Origin: an uncultured Spirochaetaceae bacterium
GTDB lineage: Bacteria; Spirochaetota; Spirochaetia; Treponematales; Treponemataceae
Reading direction: 5' to 3'
Assembly: GCA_902802305.1 (NCBI GenBank)
Contig: CADCLG010000005.1
Span: 62,001-126,000, forward strand
Length of the DNA: 64,000 nt
Notes under the pieces: model-generated
Databases searched by the model: none
Told to the model about the DNA's origin: nothing
What the model saw: only the letters and a program-made list of their open reading frames with translations
Shown: positions 11,701 to 26,700 of the stretch, in pieces
Layout of the letters: every line of letters starts with the position of its first letter
Position numbering within the stretch: position 1 is the first letter of the stretch
Position numbers and translations under genes: made by a program

Positions 11701-14700
11701 GTAAATGTACTTTCTGCTTGGGTAACACTTGCTACTGAACTATAAGTTGAATCAGCAGAAACATTTATATCAGAATTAGAATAGAATGCATTCAAGTCTG
11801 TATTATTCAAAGGAGTATCACTGACAACCCAACCAAGCAATTCTGTATCATCAGTTACATCTGTATCATTAGGCAAAGCTTTCTTTGTCTGAACTGCATT
11901 CAATGTAGTTTCTACAGACGTAATAGCACGTTCTGCCATTACAGTATTTACTATACCATCATCTGTACTTCCAGATTTTGTTACATAGAAGCGACCACTT
12001 TCTGTTGTAAGAGCAGTTACGTTTTCGCTTCCTTTTGTTCCAGTAAATCCAGCGTTATTGTCTACAAGTGTTGGAGTATTCTGCTGAATCCAGGTACCAT
12101 TTGCAGTAAGATAAAGTCTTGAAACATTTCCAATAATATCTGTAACGTCAACATACGGTCTGATATCTGAACTTCCAGACGGTGAACCTACAGACATCAA
12201 ACTAATCTGCTTGTCTGTTGTTGTTGCTTCGCGTTTAGAAGCTGTATCGCTTCCACTTGCTATGAGCTCACTATTTGTTGTAACACCCGCTCTATCATCT
12301 CTGATTGTATAAGTTGTTTTTGAGTTAGTGCTGTAATAGTAATTTGAGCCATCCTTATTTACTCTTTCAAATGAAACTTCATCTGCCTGGTCAAGAGTTG
12401 GCGACGTATTATCAAACATCCACTTTGTTACATCATCCGCAGAATCAGAAACTCTGTTCTTAACTTGCATAATCTTGTAGTTTGCAACGGCATCTTCTAC
12501 TACATACCAGAGTTCGTAAGGCTCTGTATTTGAAGAACCTGTTATTGTCGCATCAGCTGGAATATCTTTAGGTAAATCAAACTCAATTCTAACGCCAGGC
12601 TGATCAGCTTCGTCAGTTATAACTTCGTTCCAAGCTTTTGCCCAAAGTCTTCTTGGGTTTGTATCCAAGTCAAGGAAGTCAGAATATTCAGGAGCCGCAT
12701 TTTCGTTCCATGCAATTAGACGACCTCGCAATGAATATACGGTTGAAGATACTGATGTACCTGTTGGCCAGTAACAACTGTCTGTATATTTAAGAACAAG
12801 TTTTGGACTTCCAGTATTATTATAGTAAGTAACTCCATTATTTATAGCCATACCGCCAGCGTCTGTTACAGAACCGTTATCCTCATCAACAGTGTAAGGG
12901 TGATGAACTACAACATGAGCTGTATTATCTGTAGCTTCAACAGAATCAACGTCAGAATTGTTAAACTTAATTGCATACTTACCTTCACCGATTTCACCGT
13001 CAACATTCCACTTTATACCAGTATTTATAGAAGAAATGTTTCCACAAGCATCCTTGAAATGAATAACGATAGGATTACAAGTCTGAGTCTTAGGAAGTTT
13101 GATTGTAATTATTCCATTGCCAGTTACTTTGAGTTTTCCATTTACAGTCTTTTCCTGTGTGTCCATATCAAGCAATTTGATCCATAATTCAGAATTACTT
13201 GATGGAGCCGGGTAAGAAGTTACGTTTCCTTGTTCGTCAATTTCTGCTTCTGTAATTGCAAAGTATTCAATTGGAGCTTTTGTTGAATCATAAAGTGAGT
13301 TAATTCCCTCTGATGAACTTCTATAAAGTTCAGAGAAAGCACTTGAAGAAGTTGTGTAAGCGTTACCATCAATCTTTTCATCAGAAGTTGTTACACCAGA
13401 ATCAAGTTTTACAAAAATCTTGTAAGGTTCAATTCCATCATTTTCTGCAAACTGCTTAATGCTGTATTCAGTAGAAGAAGAACGCAATACCTGACCTACA
13501 GGAGTACCTTCTGAATCCATAGCTTTTGTAAATGTAATGTAATCTCTTAATACATCAGCAGAAGGTGCACTTGCATCTTTAATCAATGTGAATGATTTAT
13601 CTGATACAGTCTTATTTCCTGCCTTATCAACTACATAAACTGTAAATGAACAGTTAGCTGTAGGAGTTAAGGCAAGATTTGGATATCTGTCAGTTCCTGT
13701 TACACTTGCAGAAGATGTTGCTTTATAGGCAGTACTTGATTCACTGTTTTCTACTATTGAATCAGGAATTGCTATAAAGAAAATATGATTTGCAGGCAGA
13801 TTTGATTCTGTTACATCTACATAAAGCTGTAGCTGATTTTCTATAACACCAGAAGTTTCTGAATCATCACCCTTTGTATAGAAGAAAACAGTATTATTCT
13901 GATTTACCGATGAGTCTGAAATAAAGCCGTATACTTTTTCTGTTCCATCTGAAGAACGAGGATAAATTGTTTTCAAAGTCTGAGTTGTGTAAAGACCTGA
14001 TCCTGCTGTATTCCAAACTGGAGCTACTGTATCAAGTGTAATTGTATCATATACAGCGGCATTTGCCTTATTACCCTTATTAGTTGCAGTTAAACTTACA
14101 GTCTTTACTCCATCATCTTCTTCTGTCAAATAAAGATTCTTAATTTCTATATCAAGGGAATCACCTTTATATACCTTATTATTCTTAAAGGTGATTGTAT
14201 GACCATCTTCTGAAATATCGAAGCCATCTGTTGTATGACTGTATAAATGATCGTTAATAAGTGTAGTTCCGTCAAAAATTGCATTTGTTACTGTAAGCGA
14301 AGTAATTCCAGATTCTCCTGTATCAACAGTAAAGTTTGCATTTACATATCTTTCGTTAGTGAACTGAGGATCTACTGGAATATTAAAGTTGTTAGAATCT
14401 TGAACGCTATGACGGTCACTTAATAATATAGATGCTCCATTTTCATCACCATTTTCACGTGGCATTGTAACTACAGGATTTTCAGATTCATAATTAAATC
14501 CGTTAATCCATGTTTTTGGTTCAAGTGTAGTAGTTGTATCATCCAATGCAAATCGTGAATGAATTGGATTTTCTGAATCGGATTCTTTTGTTGAAATATC
14601 TACAAGCTTAAGATTAACTTTGTTGTCCGGTCTAGAAGATGCCGTATCAGGACTTGCAGAAACAAGCTGAACATTTGTAATCTTAACGAGCACATCTTCG

Positions 14701-17700
14701 CCGTCTGTATCTCTGATTGCCTGACTAAACTTATTGATTATAAATGTATTGTAGTCTGTATCGACAGTTACATCCCCTGTTGTAGTTGCAACTGAAGTTC
14801 CTTCGGTATCCTCTTTATTTGCAAGAACATACATTTGTGAATCAGCTGTAAGCTTGATTGTAGAACCTGTAAAATCAAATACATTAACACCAGAGTTTTC
14901 TTCTTTTAATGTAATGTAGAGGTCTGTAAGAGCTGTACCAGTAGACCAGTATTCTACAGCACTTGCATCAGAAGTGGTTGCTTCCTTAATTCCCTTAATA
15001 AAGATTTCTTTAATTTCAGGTTTATCGTTATCATAAGTCCACTTGTTACTTGAAGCATAGCCTTGTGCAGTATCTGTCAGTACATAAGGTTCAGATTCTT
15101 CGGTTGCTGTGTAAAGTTTTACTCTTAAAGTTTCTTCAGAAAGAGTTGATAATAATGCTGTGCCATCAGTTCCGTTTGTCTGAGCATTTGTATCCAATGT
15201 ATATTCATGAACCTGATTAGAAGTAAAGTCTTTTGTAAGAGCAGGTTCAGTTGCATCACCAACATAGAACTCAGCCTTTGTAATATTCAAGTCTGTTGTA
15301 GGGGCAATATCCTTTGCACTTGTAAACTTAATCCAAGAAGAACCTTTGATATAGTTTACGTTATTTTCAAAGTAAGTTACATCATTATATTCTCTAGAAT
15401 TGATTACCGGCACAGGGTTTTCTATAAACTCAATTACAATAGGCTCGTGACAAATAAGACCGGCTTTGTTTACGGCATAGAAGTACTGAAGCTTGTTAGA
15501 AATATTTTCCCATTTATCTGTTGTATTTGACTTAGTGTAAGTATAGAAATATTCGTTTTGGTCAGCATTTGCTGTGTTTCGAGTGATATTTGTATTATCG
15601 ATTTTTCCTTCGCCAACACCAATAAGTTCACGAGAATAGAAATCTGCAAAATCATCACTATCAATTGCTTCACCAGTAATTATCCAGCCAAGCAAATCAG
15701 TATTATCAGGTGTTGAACTTCCGTCTGGAGCAATCTTATTCTGATTAACCTTAAGGCTGAACTTTAAGCTTGTTGCAGAACGAGGAGCTTTTACTTTAAT
15801 TCTCTTTCCACCGGTTTCATCATCAACTACAGTTGAAGTATCTACTGAATCATAGGTTAAATTATCAGTTGAATAACCATCCCAGTCTCCAGTAAAGCTA
15901 TTAATGCTTACAGCAGGCTCTGTAGAACTACTAAGTAATGTAGGAGCAGTCTGTTTTACCCACTCTCCTACACTATTATATATTAGTTCTGTATTCTGCA
16001 TTACATTCTGGACATAGTCTCTTGTACCATTATCATTTGTGCCATTAATTATAAGCTTTTTATCACTGTCTGGAATAATAGTACGAAGCTCATTATCAAG
16101 CTCAAAAATAATTCCAGGCTTGCTGTTTTGAACATAATTACCTGTGTAATGCAATGAACCATCCCATTCAATACCAGACTGAGTATCTGCTATTGTCAAA
16201 GAAAGTTTAGAATTACTGCTGTAATAGTTGATATTATCTACAGTGTTTACCTTTGTTGCTGTATTGGCAACTTCTTCTACTGTTATTGTTGGAGAAGTAT
16301 TATCATACATCCAAAGTGAAAGTGCCGGTGAAACAGTTTGTGTTTCATAAGAATCATCACCAGTAGCAACTAAGCCGCCTTCATCATTTTCGAGCAGAAC
16401 TATTATATAGTTTTCAAGTGTATCTTCTACGATATAGAAAAGCTTGTATGCACCATTGCTGCCTACTTCATACTTAGGATAATTATGAGCCATACTGAAT
16501 GTTTCAAAATCATCTGCATCTTTAAGTGTGAGGTATGACCAAGGAGTAAAGCGGCTTGGTTCATTGTTTTCTATTGTTTCTGAGTAGAAATCATTTCTTG
16601 ATGGAGTTGTTGAATCATTTGGACAGGCAAGAATTCGGCTCTTTAATGTATATTTACTTTCTGACTGATTAACTCCAGCATTTACATCATTATCGTTAGG
16701 ATAATAGCACCTGTCATAAAAGTTTGTAAGAGTAACTACAGGGGTTTCATTAGAAGCATTATCTTTGTAATAAGTTATACCCTTTGCAGTATTAACATAA
16801 AGTGAGCTAGAGCTTAAAGTCTTACCGCCAAGAGTAATACTTCCATCTACGCGCCAATTTACTGGAACTGTATAAGAACTTTCGTTTCCACAACCATCCT
16901 TAAGATAGATTGTATAAGGAGTAACTGTTGACCTGTCTTCCAGAGGAAGATTGATTGTAATCACGCCGTTACCAATTGGCTGCCAGTCTTTTGTACCATT
17001 TGTAGAGAATGCATAATATTCTACCGGTGCCTTATCTGTCTGTGGATCAAGTTCTCCAAACCTCTCAAGGACTGTACGGTTATTTCCGTGAACATCTTTA
17101 TCAGAAGTAGTTACACCATTAAGCTTAACAATTATCTGATAATGATTTGCATTCTGCTTAATTACATAATTCTTTGTAGAGTTTGTATCTGCATTTCCAC
17201 GGTAAATCTTTCCGCCTGCTGGCATTGTAAAAGTTACATAGCCTTCATAATCTTCCAGTCCGCTTGTATCGCCGGTTACATGGAAGTTTCTTACTTGAGA
17301 CTTATTACCTGCTCTATCTACTGAATAAACTGTATGGTCGCCAGGAAGAACATTTGTATATTCATCAAGAGGAGTTGTTGAATCATCAATGTACAAATCT
17401 ATATTATTTACTTTTCTGTTGTCATCAGAAATAGCTGCCGCAATATTGATTGAATCTTTTGTATAGAAGTAAACTACATCGCCAATATGAATGTTTCCGT
17501 TTGCACTTGTGCTTTCATGAGGGAAAATTGATGGATTTAATTCACCGTTTATGTTATTGCTGCTTGCAACAAAAATACCATCACCTTCCCAACTAGGAGC
17601 TACTGTATCAAGTTTGATTGTATATCTTGCATTATCTGTAACATCACTTGTTCTGTTTGCAAGGCTTGTTACAGTAAAGCTGACAGACTTGTCACCATCT

Positions 17701-20700
17701 GTATCTGGATTATCCAGCAGGAGGTTGTAAATTACAAGGTCAAAAGTTCCTCTGATTATTCTGTTTTCTGTATTTCCGCTTGTCTTAAAGGTAATTGTTT
17801 TCTTATCTGCTGAAATTACAAAACCTTCTGTTTCATCATTTTCAGACTTACCGTTTACTGTAATCGGATGGTCAATTGTATTGTCAAAGCTTGCACCATC
17901 AACCGTAATCTTAAATATACCAGAAGAAGGATGCTCTGTAGTTGCAACTGCGGTTACGTTTACAGTGGCTTCAACATATTCATTATCTGTAAAACCGTCT
18001 TCCGCTGCTCCAACCTGCGTTGTTCCAACAATTCCGCCTGTTCCAACTTCCTGATCTCTTAAAACAACAGAATTAACAGTTGGTGTGTTGTAATCATACT
18101 TAAACAAGCTAATTGCTGTGTTATCTTGAATGATAAAGTTTGTCTTGCTTTCCGATTCATTTAATACAAGGTCAGAAGCCTTGAGATTTACTGTATTTTC
18201 TACAGCCAGGTCTACATTTGTGAGCCTTATGATTCCACCACTTGCAGGAGTTCTAACTGTTTTTCCGTCATCATAAATTGTAAGGCGGTTTGCAATTGTA
18301 TCAATAATTAAGTCATCTCCAGACAAATCTCTTCCATTCCAGTTTAATACTGTATCACTTCTAAGCTTGATTGAAGAACCTGCAAAATCAAAGGTCTTTG
18401 CACCAGTATTTGTATCGATGAGATTAATGTAAAGTGCAGTCTGAGGTGAAGTTTCTTTTGTCCAATATTCTTCTGCATTGCTTCCTTCGATTGCACTGTC
18501 AATATTTCTAACCTGAATATAATTAATTACAGGTTCATCATTATCGTACATCCAGACATTTGTTGCAGGGTGAGTAGCATCTGACAATGAAAGCTGATTG
18601 CTTGACTCTTCTGTAGCAGTATAAAGTTTTACTGTCATTATACTGTTGTTAAGATTCTGAGTAAGACTTGATGGCAGAGAAACTGTATTATTTGTTCTAT
18701 TATAAATGCTATCCAATGTTACATCTGAAGCTGAATCATAAGTTACTGTAGTCATTGCTGTAGTTGCTTCTCCGTAGCTAACCTCAATTTTAGTAAGAGG
18801 ATGGCTTGCACTAGAAACATTTGTTGTAAATACAATTGTAGATTCTGAGTTCAAATAGTTTGTATCATTAAGAGGAACAACATTAGAGAAAACTGTGCCT
18901 GTTATAACAGGTTCAGGGTTTGCAAGGAACTCTACAATAATTGGTTTATGACAAATAAGTCCTGCCCTATTTACAGCATAGAAGTACTGCTTATGAGTAT
19001 CTGTATCTTCCCACTTAACACCTTCTGGCTTAGAATAAGTATATTCATATTCATCATCTGCATTTCTTCTGAGTGTAGTGTTTATATCACTTCGGTCAGC
19101 AGCATAGAAGGTTTCAAAGTCTTCAAGAGGAGTAGTTCTGATTACCCAACCGAGTAAGTCTTCTACATCTGTAGTTACTTTAAGGGCAAAGGTTAAGCCT
19201 GTTACAGAACGTGGAGCCTTAACTCTGATTGTCTTTGTTGTATCTGCGGCGGTTGTAACTTGTGATGTATAGTTTTCTGTACCGTTTGCTCTTCCAATAA
19301 AATTATCTTTTACTCTGACTGAACTGTCTGCACCCAATGTAGGAGCAGTCTGTTTAATCCAGTTGCCGACATTGTTGTATCTGAGAGCTTCTGTATCTGG
19401 CATTACATTTCCGACAAAGTCGTACAAACCATTAATCTTGAGTGAACCAGAACCATTTGTAATGTCTGTTGGATCCCATATATCAAGATGATAGATAATT
19501 CCGCTCAATTCATTTTCAACTTCCAAACCAGAACGGATAATCTGGTTACCGCTGGCATCTTTAGAACCATCCCACTTAATACCAGACTGAGTATCGCGGA
19601 TAGTCAATGAAAGTGTTGAATTATCGCTGTAATAGTTAATTCCAGCTGTAGTTATAGTATTTACTTTATCAGCAGTTTCTACTGTAATTGCAGGCGGTGT
19701 AACATCATACATCCAGAGTTCACTTGTACCATTTGCATTTATACCATTTGTAAGCTGTGTTATTGCGTAGTTTCCAAGCTTATCTTCTACATAATACCAG
19801 AGGGTGTATGCCTCTATGTTATGTGCGGCATTATCATATTTTGGATAATTATGAGGCATTGCCGGAATATCCGTTGAATCTTTAAGTGTGAGATAGAGCC
19901 ATTCAGAGCGTTGTGTAGCAGGAATTGCTGCTGACTTAAAGTCTGCCGGGCTAGGTTCTGAACCATCTCTTGGACAGGCAAGTACGCGGCTCTTTACAGA
20001 ATAATTACTTGTTACACTTGTGCTTGCAACAGAAGCAGCAATATTTGGATAATAACAGGTTTCATTATAACCAGTAAGGGTAAGCTGAGGTGTATCCCCA
20101 TTATTATCTACTTTATAATAGGTAATTCCTTTTCCATAATCTTTTGCTTCATTTTTGAATAATGGACTTCCAAGAGTTACGCCTAATCCGCCAAGACCAA
20201 TTGCATTATCAACATACCAGCTTACATCTATAAGTTCAGAATGAACGTTGCTACAACCATCCTTGAGCCAGATTGTAATAGGTGCACAATGTCTGTGCTT
20301 TGGTAAATTAACTGTAATATCGCCGTTTGTTCCCAAGAGAGAAATCCAGTCTGTATTAACGTTTTCTTCATCATTTACTGTATCACCAGTAATCTTATAG
20401 TATTCTATGATAGACGAAGTTGTAAGAGAAGAAAGTTCTGCGTATCTTGAAGCCACTTCACAGGCATTTCCATCTACATCATTATCAGAAGTGCTTACTC
20501 CAGAAAGCTTGATAATAAGTTTATATGGGTCAGCTGAATCTGCAACTTCATTAATTACATAATTTTTTGTTGTTCCAGTTGGAAGATTTTCTCTATGGAT
20601 ATTTCCGCCAGTTGTAAAGGTTATATAACCGTCAAAATCAGCAGGTTCACTTGTATCTTCCACTACATAGAAAGTCTTCACCTCAGATTTATTACCAGCC

Positions 20701-23700
20701 CGGTCTACTGCGTAAACTGTATGTTCACCAGGTGCTACGTTTGTATATTCTGAAACTGGAAGAGTTGAATCATCAATGTACAAATCCTTAAATTGCTCTG
20801 TGTCGCTTCCATTTACCTTTCGGTTTCTATCAAAAACATCAGCAGCAATGTTGATTGTATCCTGTGTATAGAAATAAACAAATCCATCAAGCTTAATGTT
20901 TCCGCTTGCACTTGTACTTGTGTGAGGATAAATCGTTGTTGTGCCATTTGCTCTCTGAGCATTGCTATCTGCAACAAAAATTCCGTCGCCACCCCAAGCA
21001 GGCGGAGTCTTATCCAATCTGATAGAAGAACCATTAGCAGCACTTGTTCTGTTTGCAAGGCTTGTAACAGTAAAGCTTACAGTCTTATCGCCATCACCAG
21101 AAGGAAGTTTTACATTATTTATTACAATATTAAAGCTTCCTCTGATTATTCGGTTTTCGCTGTTGCCACTGGTTTTAAGAGTAATTGTACTGCCATCAGC
21201 AGAAACTACAAAACCTTCTGTAGAATCGCTTGCAGTCTTGCCGTTTACTTTTGTATTTTCATCAAAGCTTGCACCTGTTACAGTAATCTGATATACACCT
21301 GATGCAGTTGCTCTAACATTTACAGTCGCTTCAATATATTCATTATCTGTATAACCATCTTCTGCTGCACCTACGGCTGTAGAACCTACTACACCGCCAC
21401 TTCCAGTTTCCTGATCCTTAAGAATTACGGAATTAACACGTGGAGTATCACCATCGTATTTGAAGAGGATAATCTCTGTATCATCATCTAACTTAAAGTT
21501 AGTTTTTGCAGAAGATTCATTCATTACATAGTCTATAATTACAAGATTTACGCGGTTTGAATCAGGAGCAGAAACAAGGTCTATATTTTTGATTTCTGCT
21601 TCTTCGTATTCTGTCTCAGTTACAATTACCTGAGAATCATCTGTAATTGTAAGACGATTTGCATCTACATCAACGTCAATTGGAAGTTCATTTCCCTGCC
21701 AGATTAACTTAGTATCATCTCTAAGTTTTACTGTAGAACCTGCAAAATCAAATATCTTTACACCTGTATTTGTTTCTGTAATGTCAACATAGAGTGAAGT
21801 CTTGGCTGAAGCTTCTGTTGTCCAGTATTCTATAGCATTGCTGCCTTCTATACTGCTTATTATGTTTTCTACTCTAATATGATTGATTATAGGAGAACCA
21901 TTATCGAAGGTCCATTTATTGCTTGCAGCATAACCTTGTGCTGTATCTGTTAATTCATATTTAGCTGATTCTTCTGTTTGTGTATACAGTTTTACCCAAA
22001 GTTTATCTCTGGTAAGCATTGGAATTACATCAGGCTCTTCTGCTGTAAGTGTATACTCAGTAACAGGAGATGAAGTAAAGTCTTTCGTAAGTGCAGGACT
22101 TGCTAAGTTTCCAATATAGAACTCAATCTTTGTAATTGGAACATAAACATTTTTGCTGTCGCGGTTCGACTTAAACTTAATTCTTGTGTTTTCGTTTACA
22201 AAGTTTACGTCGTTAAACTGTCGAACTTCTGTATAAATCTTTTCTGAAATATCAGGTACTGGGTTTTCTACAAACTCAATAACAATTGGCTGTCGGCAGA
22301 TAAGCCCTGCTCTATTTACTGCATAGAAATACTGTATCTTATTGCCGATTTCTTCCCATTTCTGATTTGAATCTGACTTTCTGTAGGTATAGTAATATTC
22401 ACTTTCTGTCGTATTGTTTCTATTTCGGGTAATTTCAGTATTATTGATTAAACTTCCAACAAGTGATGATGAATAGAAGTCTTCAAAAGCAGAGTATGCA
22501 ATTGGTGAATCTGTGATTATCCAGCCAAGTAAATCTGCATCATCTGAAGTATTAACCTTTAATCCCAAGGTTAGGCTTGTTACAGAACGAGGTGATTTTA
22601 CAGAAACTTTTGTTCCACCAGTTGCGGTGTCGCTAGACAAAACATAAGTATCGCGTGAAGTATAATCTGAAGTACCATTCCAACTTCCATCGTAAGTAAC
22701 AATACTTGCTGTATCAGAAGAAAGTAATGTTGGAGCTGTCTGTTTTACCCATTCACTAGTGCCCTTATATTCAAGTGCATCTGAATCAGGCATTACATTA
22801 CCTACATAGTCTGTAATTCCATTAATTTTGAGTGAACCATTATTCTGGGCTTGAATATCGTGTGGGGCAATTCCTCTAAGTGAATAAGCTTCGTTGCGGA
22901 TTGTGTAAGAAACTTTCTTAACGTTATCATTATTTTCATATTGGCTTGAAGCAGTGTAATATTCTGTACCATCGTATCTGATACCTGACTGTTCATCAAT
23001 TGTATCCAAAGCAAGGGTAGAAATATCACTATAATAGTTTTTGCCCTCTATTGTATTAACGTTAGCAGCCATTGTAAGTTCAATTCTAGGATTTGTAACA
23101 TCGTACATCCAGAGCGAAGTTTCTGACTGTTTTATTTCATAACGGTTATCTGTAAGTCCGACTTTACCACCGACTGTATTTATAAGTTGAGTTATTGTAT
23201 AGTTTCCAAGTTTATCTTCTACAATGTAATAAAGCTTATAAGCAGCACTTGTATCATAATATGGGTAATTATGAGTCATAGGAACATTGTCACCCTGCTC
23301 TTTAAGAGTAAGGTATACCCAAGGAGAGAAGCGGCTTTCATCTATTGAAGTAGAGTAGAAATCGCTCTTACCAGGTTCTGTAGAAGTATTTGGCCATGCA
23401 AGGATACGGCTCTTTACAGTATAATCCTGGGTTTCTGCTGTACTTTCATAAGAAGCAGCAATATTTGGATAGTAACAGTAGTCATTGTAGCCGGTAAGTT
23501 TAACAACTGGCGTAGTTTGGCCTGTATAATAAGTAATATCCTTTAATTCATCAACAAATACTGTAGCGCTATCTATAGTCTCTCCAGCACCTTCTTCTTT
23601 AGTTCTAATACTTCCGTCTATAGTCCACTGTACAGGAACTTTATACTGACTTATGTTTCCACAACCATCTTTAAAATATACAGTGTATGGACTTGCCACA

Positions 23701-26700
23701 GCTTTATCATCTTGAGGAAGATTGATTGTAATCACGCCATTACCAATTGGCTGCCAGTTCTGTGTGCCGTCAGTCGAGAATGCATAATATTCAAGAGGAG
23801 CTTTATCTGCCAATGGATCTAATTCTGCAAATCTTCCAAGTGCAGTTCTTGCATTTCCATGAACATCAACATCACTTGCAGCTAGGCCAGGAAGTTTTAC
23901 AATAATCTGATATGGTTTTGCATTTTGTTTGATAATATAATTTTGAGTTTCGGCTCCAGTAGTATCTGTGATTGCAGCATTTCCTCTGTAAATATCTCCA
24001 CCCGCTGGCATTGCAAAGGTTACATAACCTTCAAAAGCTTCAAGACCTCTAGTATCACCAGTTACATGGAAGGTCTTTACTTGGGACTTATTACCAGCCT
24101 TGTCTACTGAGTAAATTGTATGGTCGCCAGGAGCGACTCTTGTATATTCTGCAACTGGAGTTGAAGAATCATCAATATACATATCAACATTCTGGTCTTT
24201 TCTATTTGTATCAGAAACATGAACAGCTACATTGATTGTGTCTTTTGTATAGAAGTAAACCTTTCCATCAATATGAATGTTTCCACTTGAGCTTGTACTT
24301 GTATGAGGATAAATTGATGGATTTAGTTCTTCGCCAATATTATTACTCTGGGCAACAGAAATACCATCACCTACCCAGACAGGAGCTGTCTTATCCAGTC
24401 TGATTGTTGATTTTGAAGAATCTGTTACTGCACTTGTTCTGTCGGCAAGGTTTGTTACTGTAAAGCCTACAGTCTTATCTCCATCACCAGAAGGAAGTTT
24501 TACATTATTAATTATAATATCAAATGTTCCTCTGATTATTCTGTTTTCGCTATTTTCACTTGTTCTGAGAGTAATTGTTTTTCCATTATTAGAGATTTCA
24601 AAGCCTTCTGTCACATCATCTGCTGCTTTGCCATTTACTTTTGTAGTTTCATCAAAGCTTGCGCCAGTTACGGTAAGCTTATACACACCAGAAGAAGTTG
24701 CTTTTACGCTAAGACTTGCTTCAATATATTCATCATCTGTATAACCGTCTTCTGCGGCACCTACAGCAGTAGTACCTACGATTCCACCGCTTCCAGTTTC
24801 CTGATCTTTAAGAATTACAGAATTAACTTCTGGTGCACTTCCATCATACTTAAACTGATTGATAATTGTATTATCTTCAAGACGGAAATTAGTCTTAGCC
24901 TCTGAAGGATTTTCTACAAAGTCGCTGATTACAAGTTTAATACGGTTTTCGGTAGCAAGATTTACATCTTTGATTATTACCTGACCACCATTTTCATCTG
25001 TAACAACTGTCTTTAAGTCATCTGTAATTTCAAGTTTATTTGCTTCTGTATCAACACTGATTGGAAGTTCTGCTCCTTTCCAGATTAATACTGTATCTTC
25101 TCTAAGCTTAATTGAAGAACCTGCAAAATCAAAGATCTTGGCACCGGTATTAACTTCTGTAAGGTTAATGTAAAGTGCTGTCTTAGGTTCTTTTTCTATT
25201 GTCCAGTATTCTATTGCATTGCTGCCTTCAATACTGCTTTCTATCTTCTTAACTGTAACAGAATTAATTACAGGTGCGCCACCATCATACATCCAGATAT
25301 TTGTAGTTGAATGCTCATTATCAGAAAGTCCATATTTTTCTGATTCTTCGGTTGCTGTGTAGAGTTTTACTTTAAATTCATCTCTTGAGAGCATTGGAAT
25401 TACAGAAGCTTCAGAGCCTTGTAAGATATATTCTGTAACTGGAGAAGCTGTAAAGTTCTTTGTAAGAGCAGGAGTATCACTATCTCCAATGTAGAACTCA
25501 CACTTTGTAATCCTCAACGCTGTCTCAGTATCTATGTCTTTTGCTGTAGTAAACTTGATTCTTGTGCTGTCTTTTACAAAGTTAATATCTACCAGAGTTC
25601 TTACTTCTTCATAAGATTTGCTTGAAATTACAGGCACTGGGTTTTCAACAAAGGCTATAACAATAGGCTGTTGACAGATAAGTCCAGCTCTATTTACAGC
25701 ATAGAAATACTGAGTCTTCTTGTCGATTTCTTCCCATTTCTGACTTGAATCATCTTTTGTATATGTATAGAAATATTCGTTTTCTGAAGGATTATCGAGA
25801 TTTCGTGTAATTTCTGTGTTATTAATCAGGTCTCCAACAAGTGATGATGAATAGAAGTCTGTAAAATCATAGTTTGCAATTGGTGAATCTGTAATTATCC
25901 AACCAAGTAATTCTGTATTATCTGAACTTTCACCAGTTGCTGCAATCTTTTTCTGATTAACTTTAAGACTGAACTTTAAGCTTCTTGCAGAACGCGGTGC
26001 TTTTACTTCAATTCGTTTTCCGCCTGTTTCTTCATCCTCTTTTATAACAGATGTATCGCTTGAAGTATAAGTTGAAGTTCCGCTCCATTCACCATCAAAG
26101 CTATTAATGCTTACTGTAGAATCTCTGAGCAAGGTTGGTGGAGTCTGTTTTACCCATGCTCCAACATCTTTGTATTTAAGAGCGACAGTAGTCTGCATTA
26201 CATTCTGGGTGTAATCTTTAATACCGTTATCCTGGATACCATCAATTATAAGTTCCTTGTTATCATTTGGAAGAATAGTACGAATCTCGTTATCAAGATT
26301 AAAGATAATGTCACTTATGCTGTTTGCAACTTCATTACCTGAATAATGTCTTGCACCATCCCATTCAATACCGGACTGTGAGTCTGTAATTGCAAGGGAC
26401 AGCATAGAATTACTGCTGTAGTAGTTGATATCATCTATAGTGTTAACTTTAGTTTTTTCATCACCAACTTCTTCGACTGCGATAGTTGGAGCTTCATTAT
26501 CCCACATCCACTTTTCTGTATCATCACTGGCATTTCTAAGTTTTTCTATTTTGTAGTTTCCAAGTTTGTCTTCTATGATGTAGTAAATTGCGTATTCTTT
26601 ACCTGCAAGAACTCTATATTTTGGATAATGATGATTCATGCTCAAGGCTTTTGCTTCATCTGCATTCTTTGCACGTAAGTATACCCAATTAGAATAGCGG

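Noticed and set aside
20793-21302. Plus-strand ORF of 169 codons (and several others of 60-140 codons) inside the giant gene
   Set aside because: They are antisense shadows of the repeat-coding strand, recur at similar places in each super-repeat, lack ribosome sites and show no protein family features.
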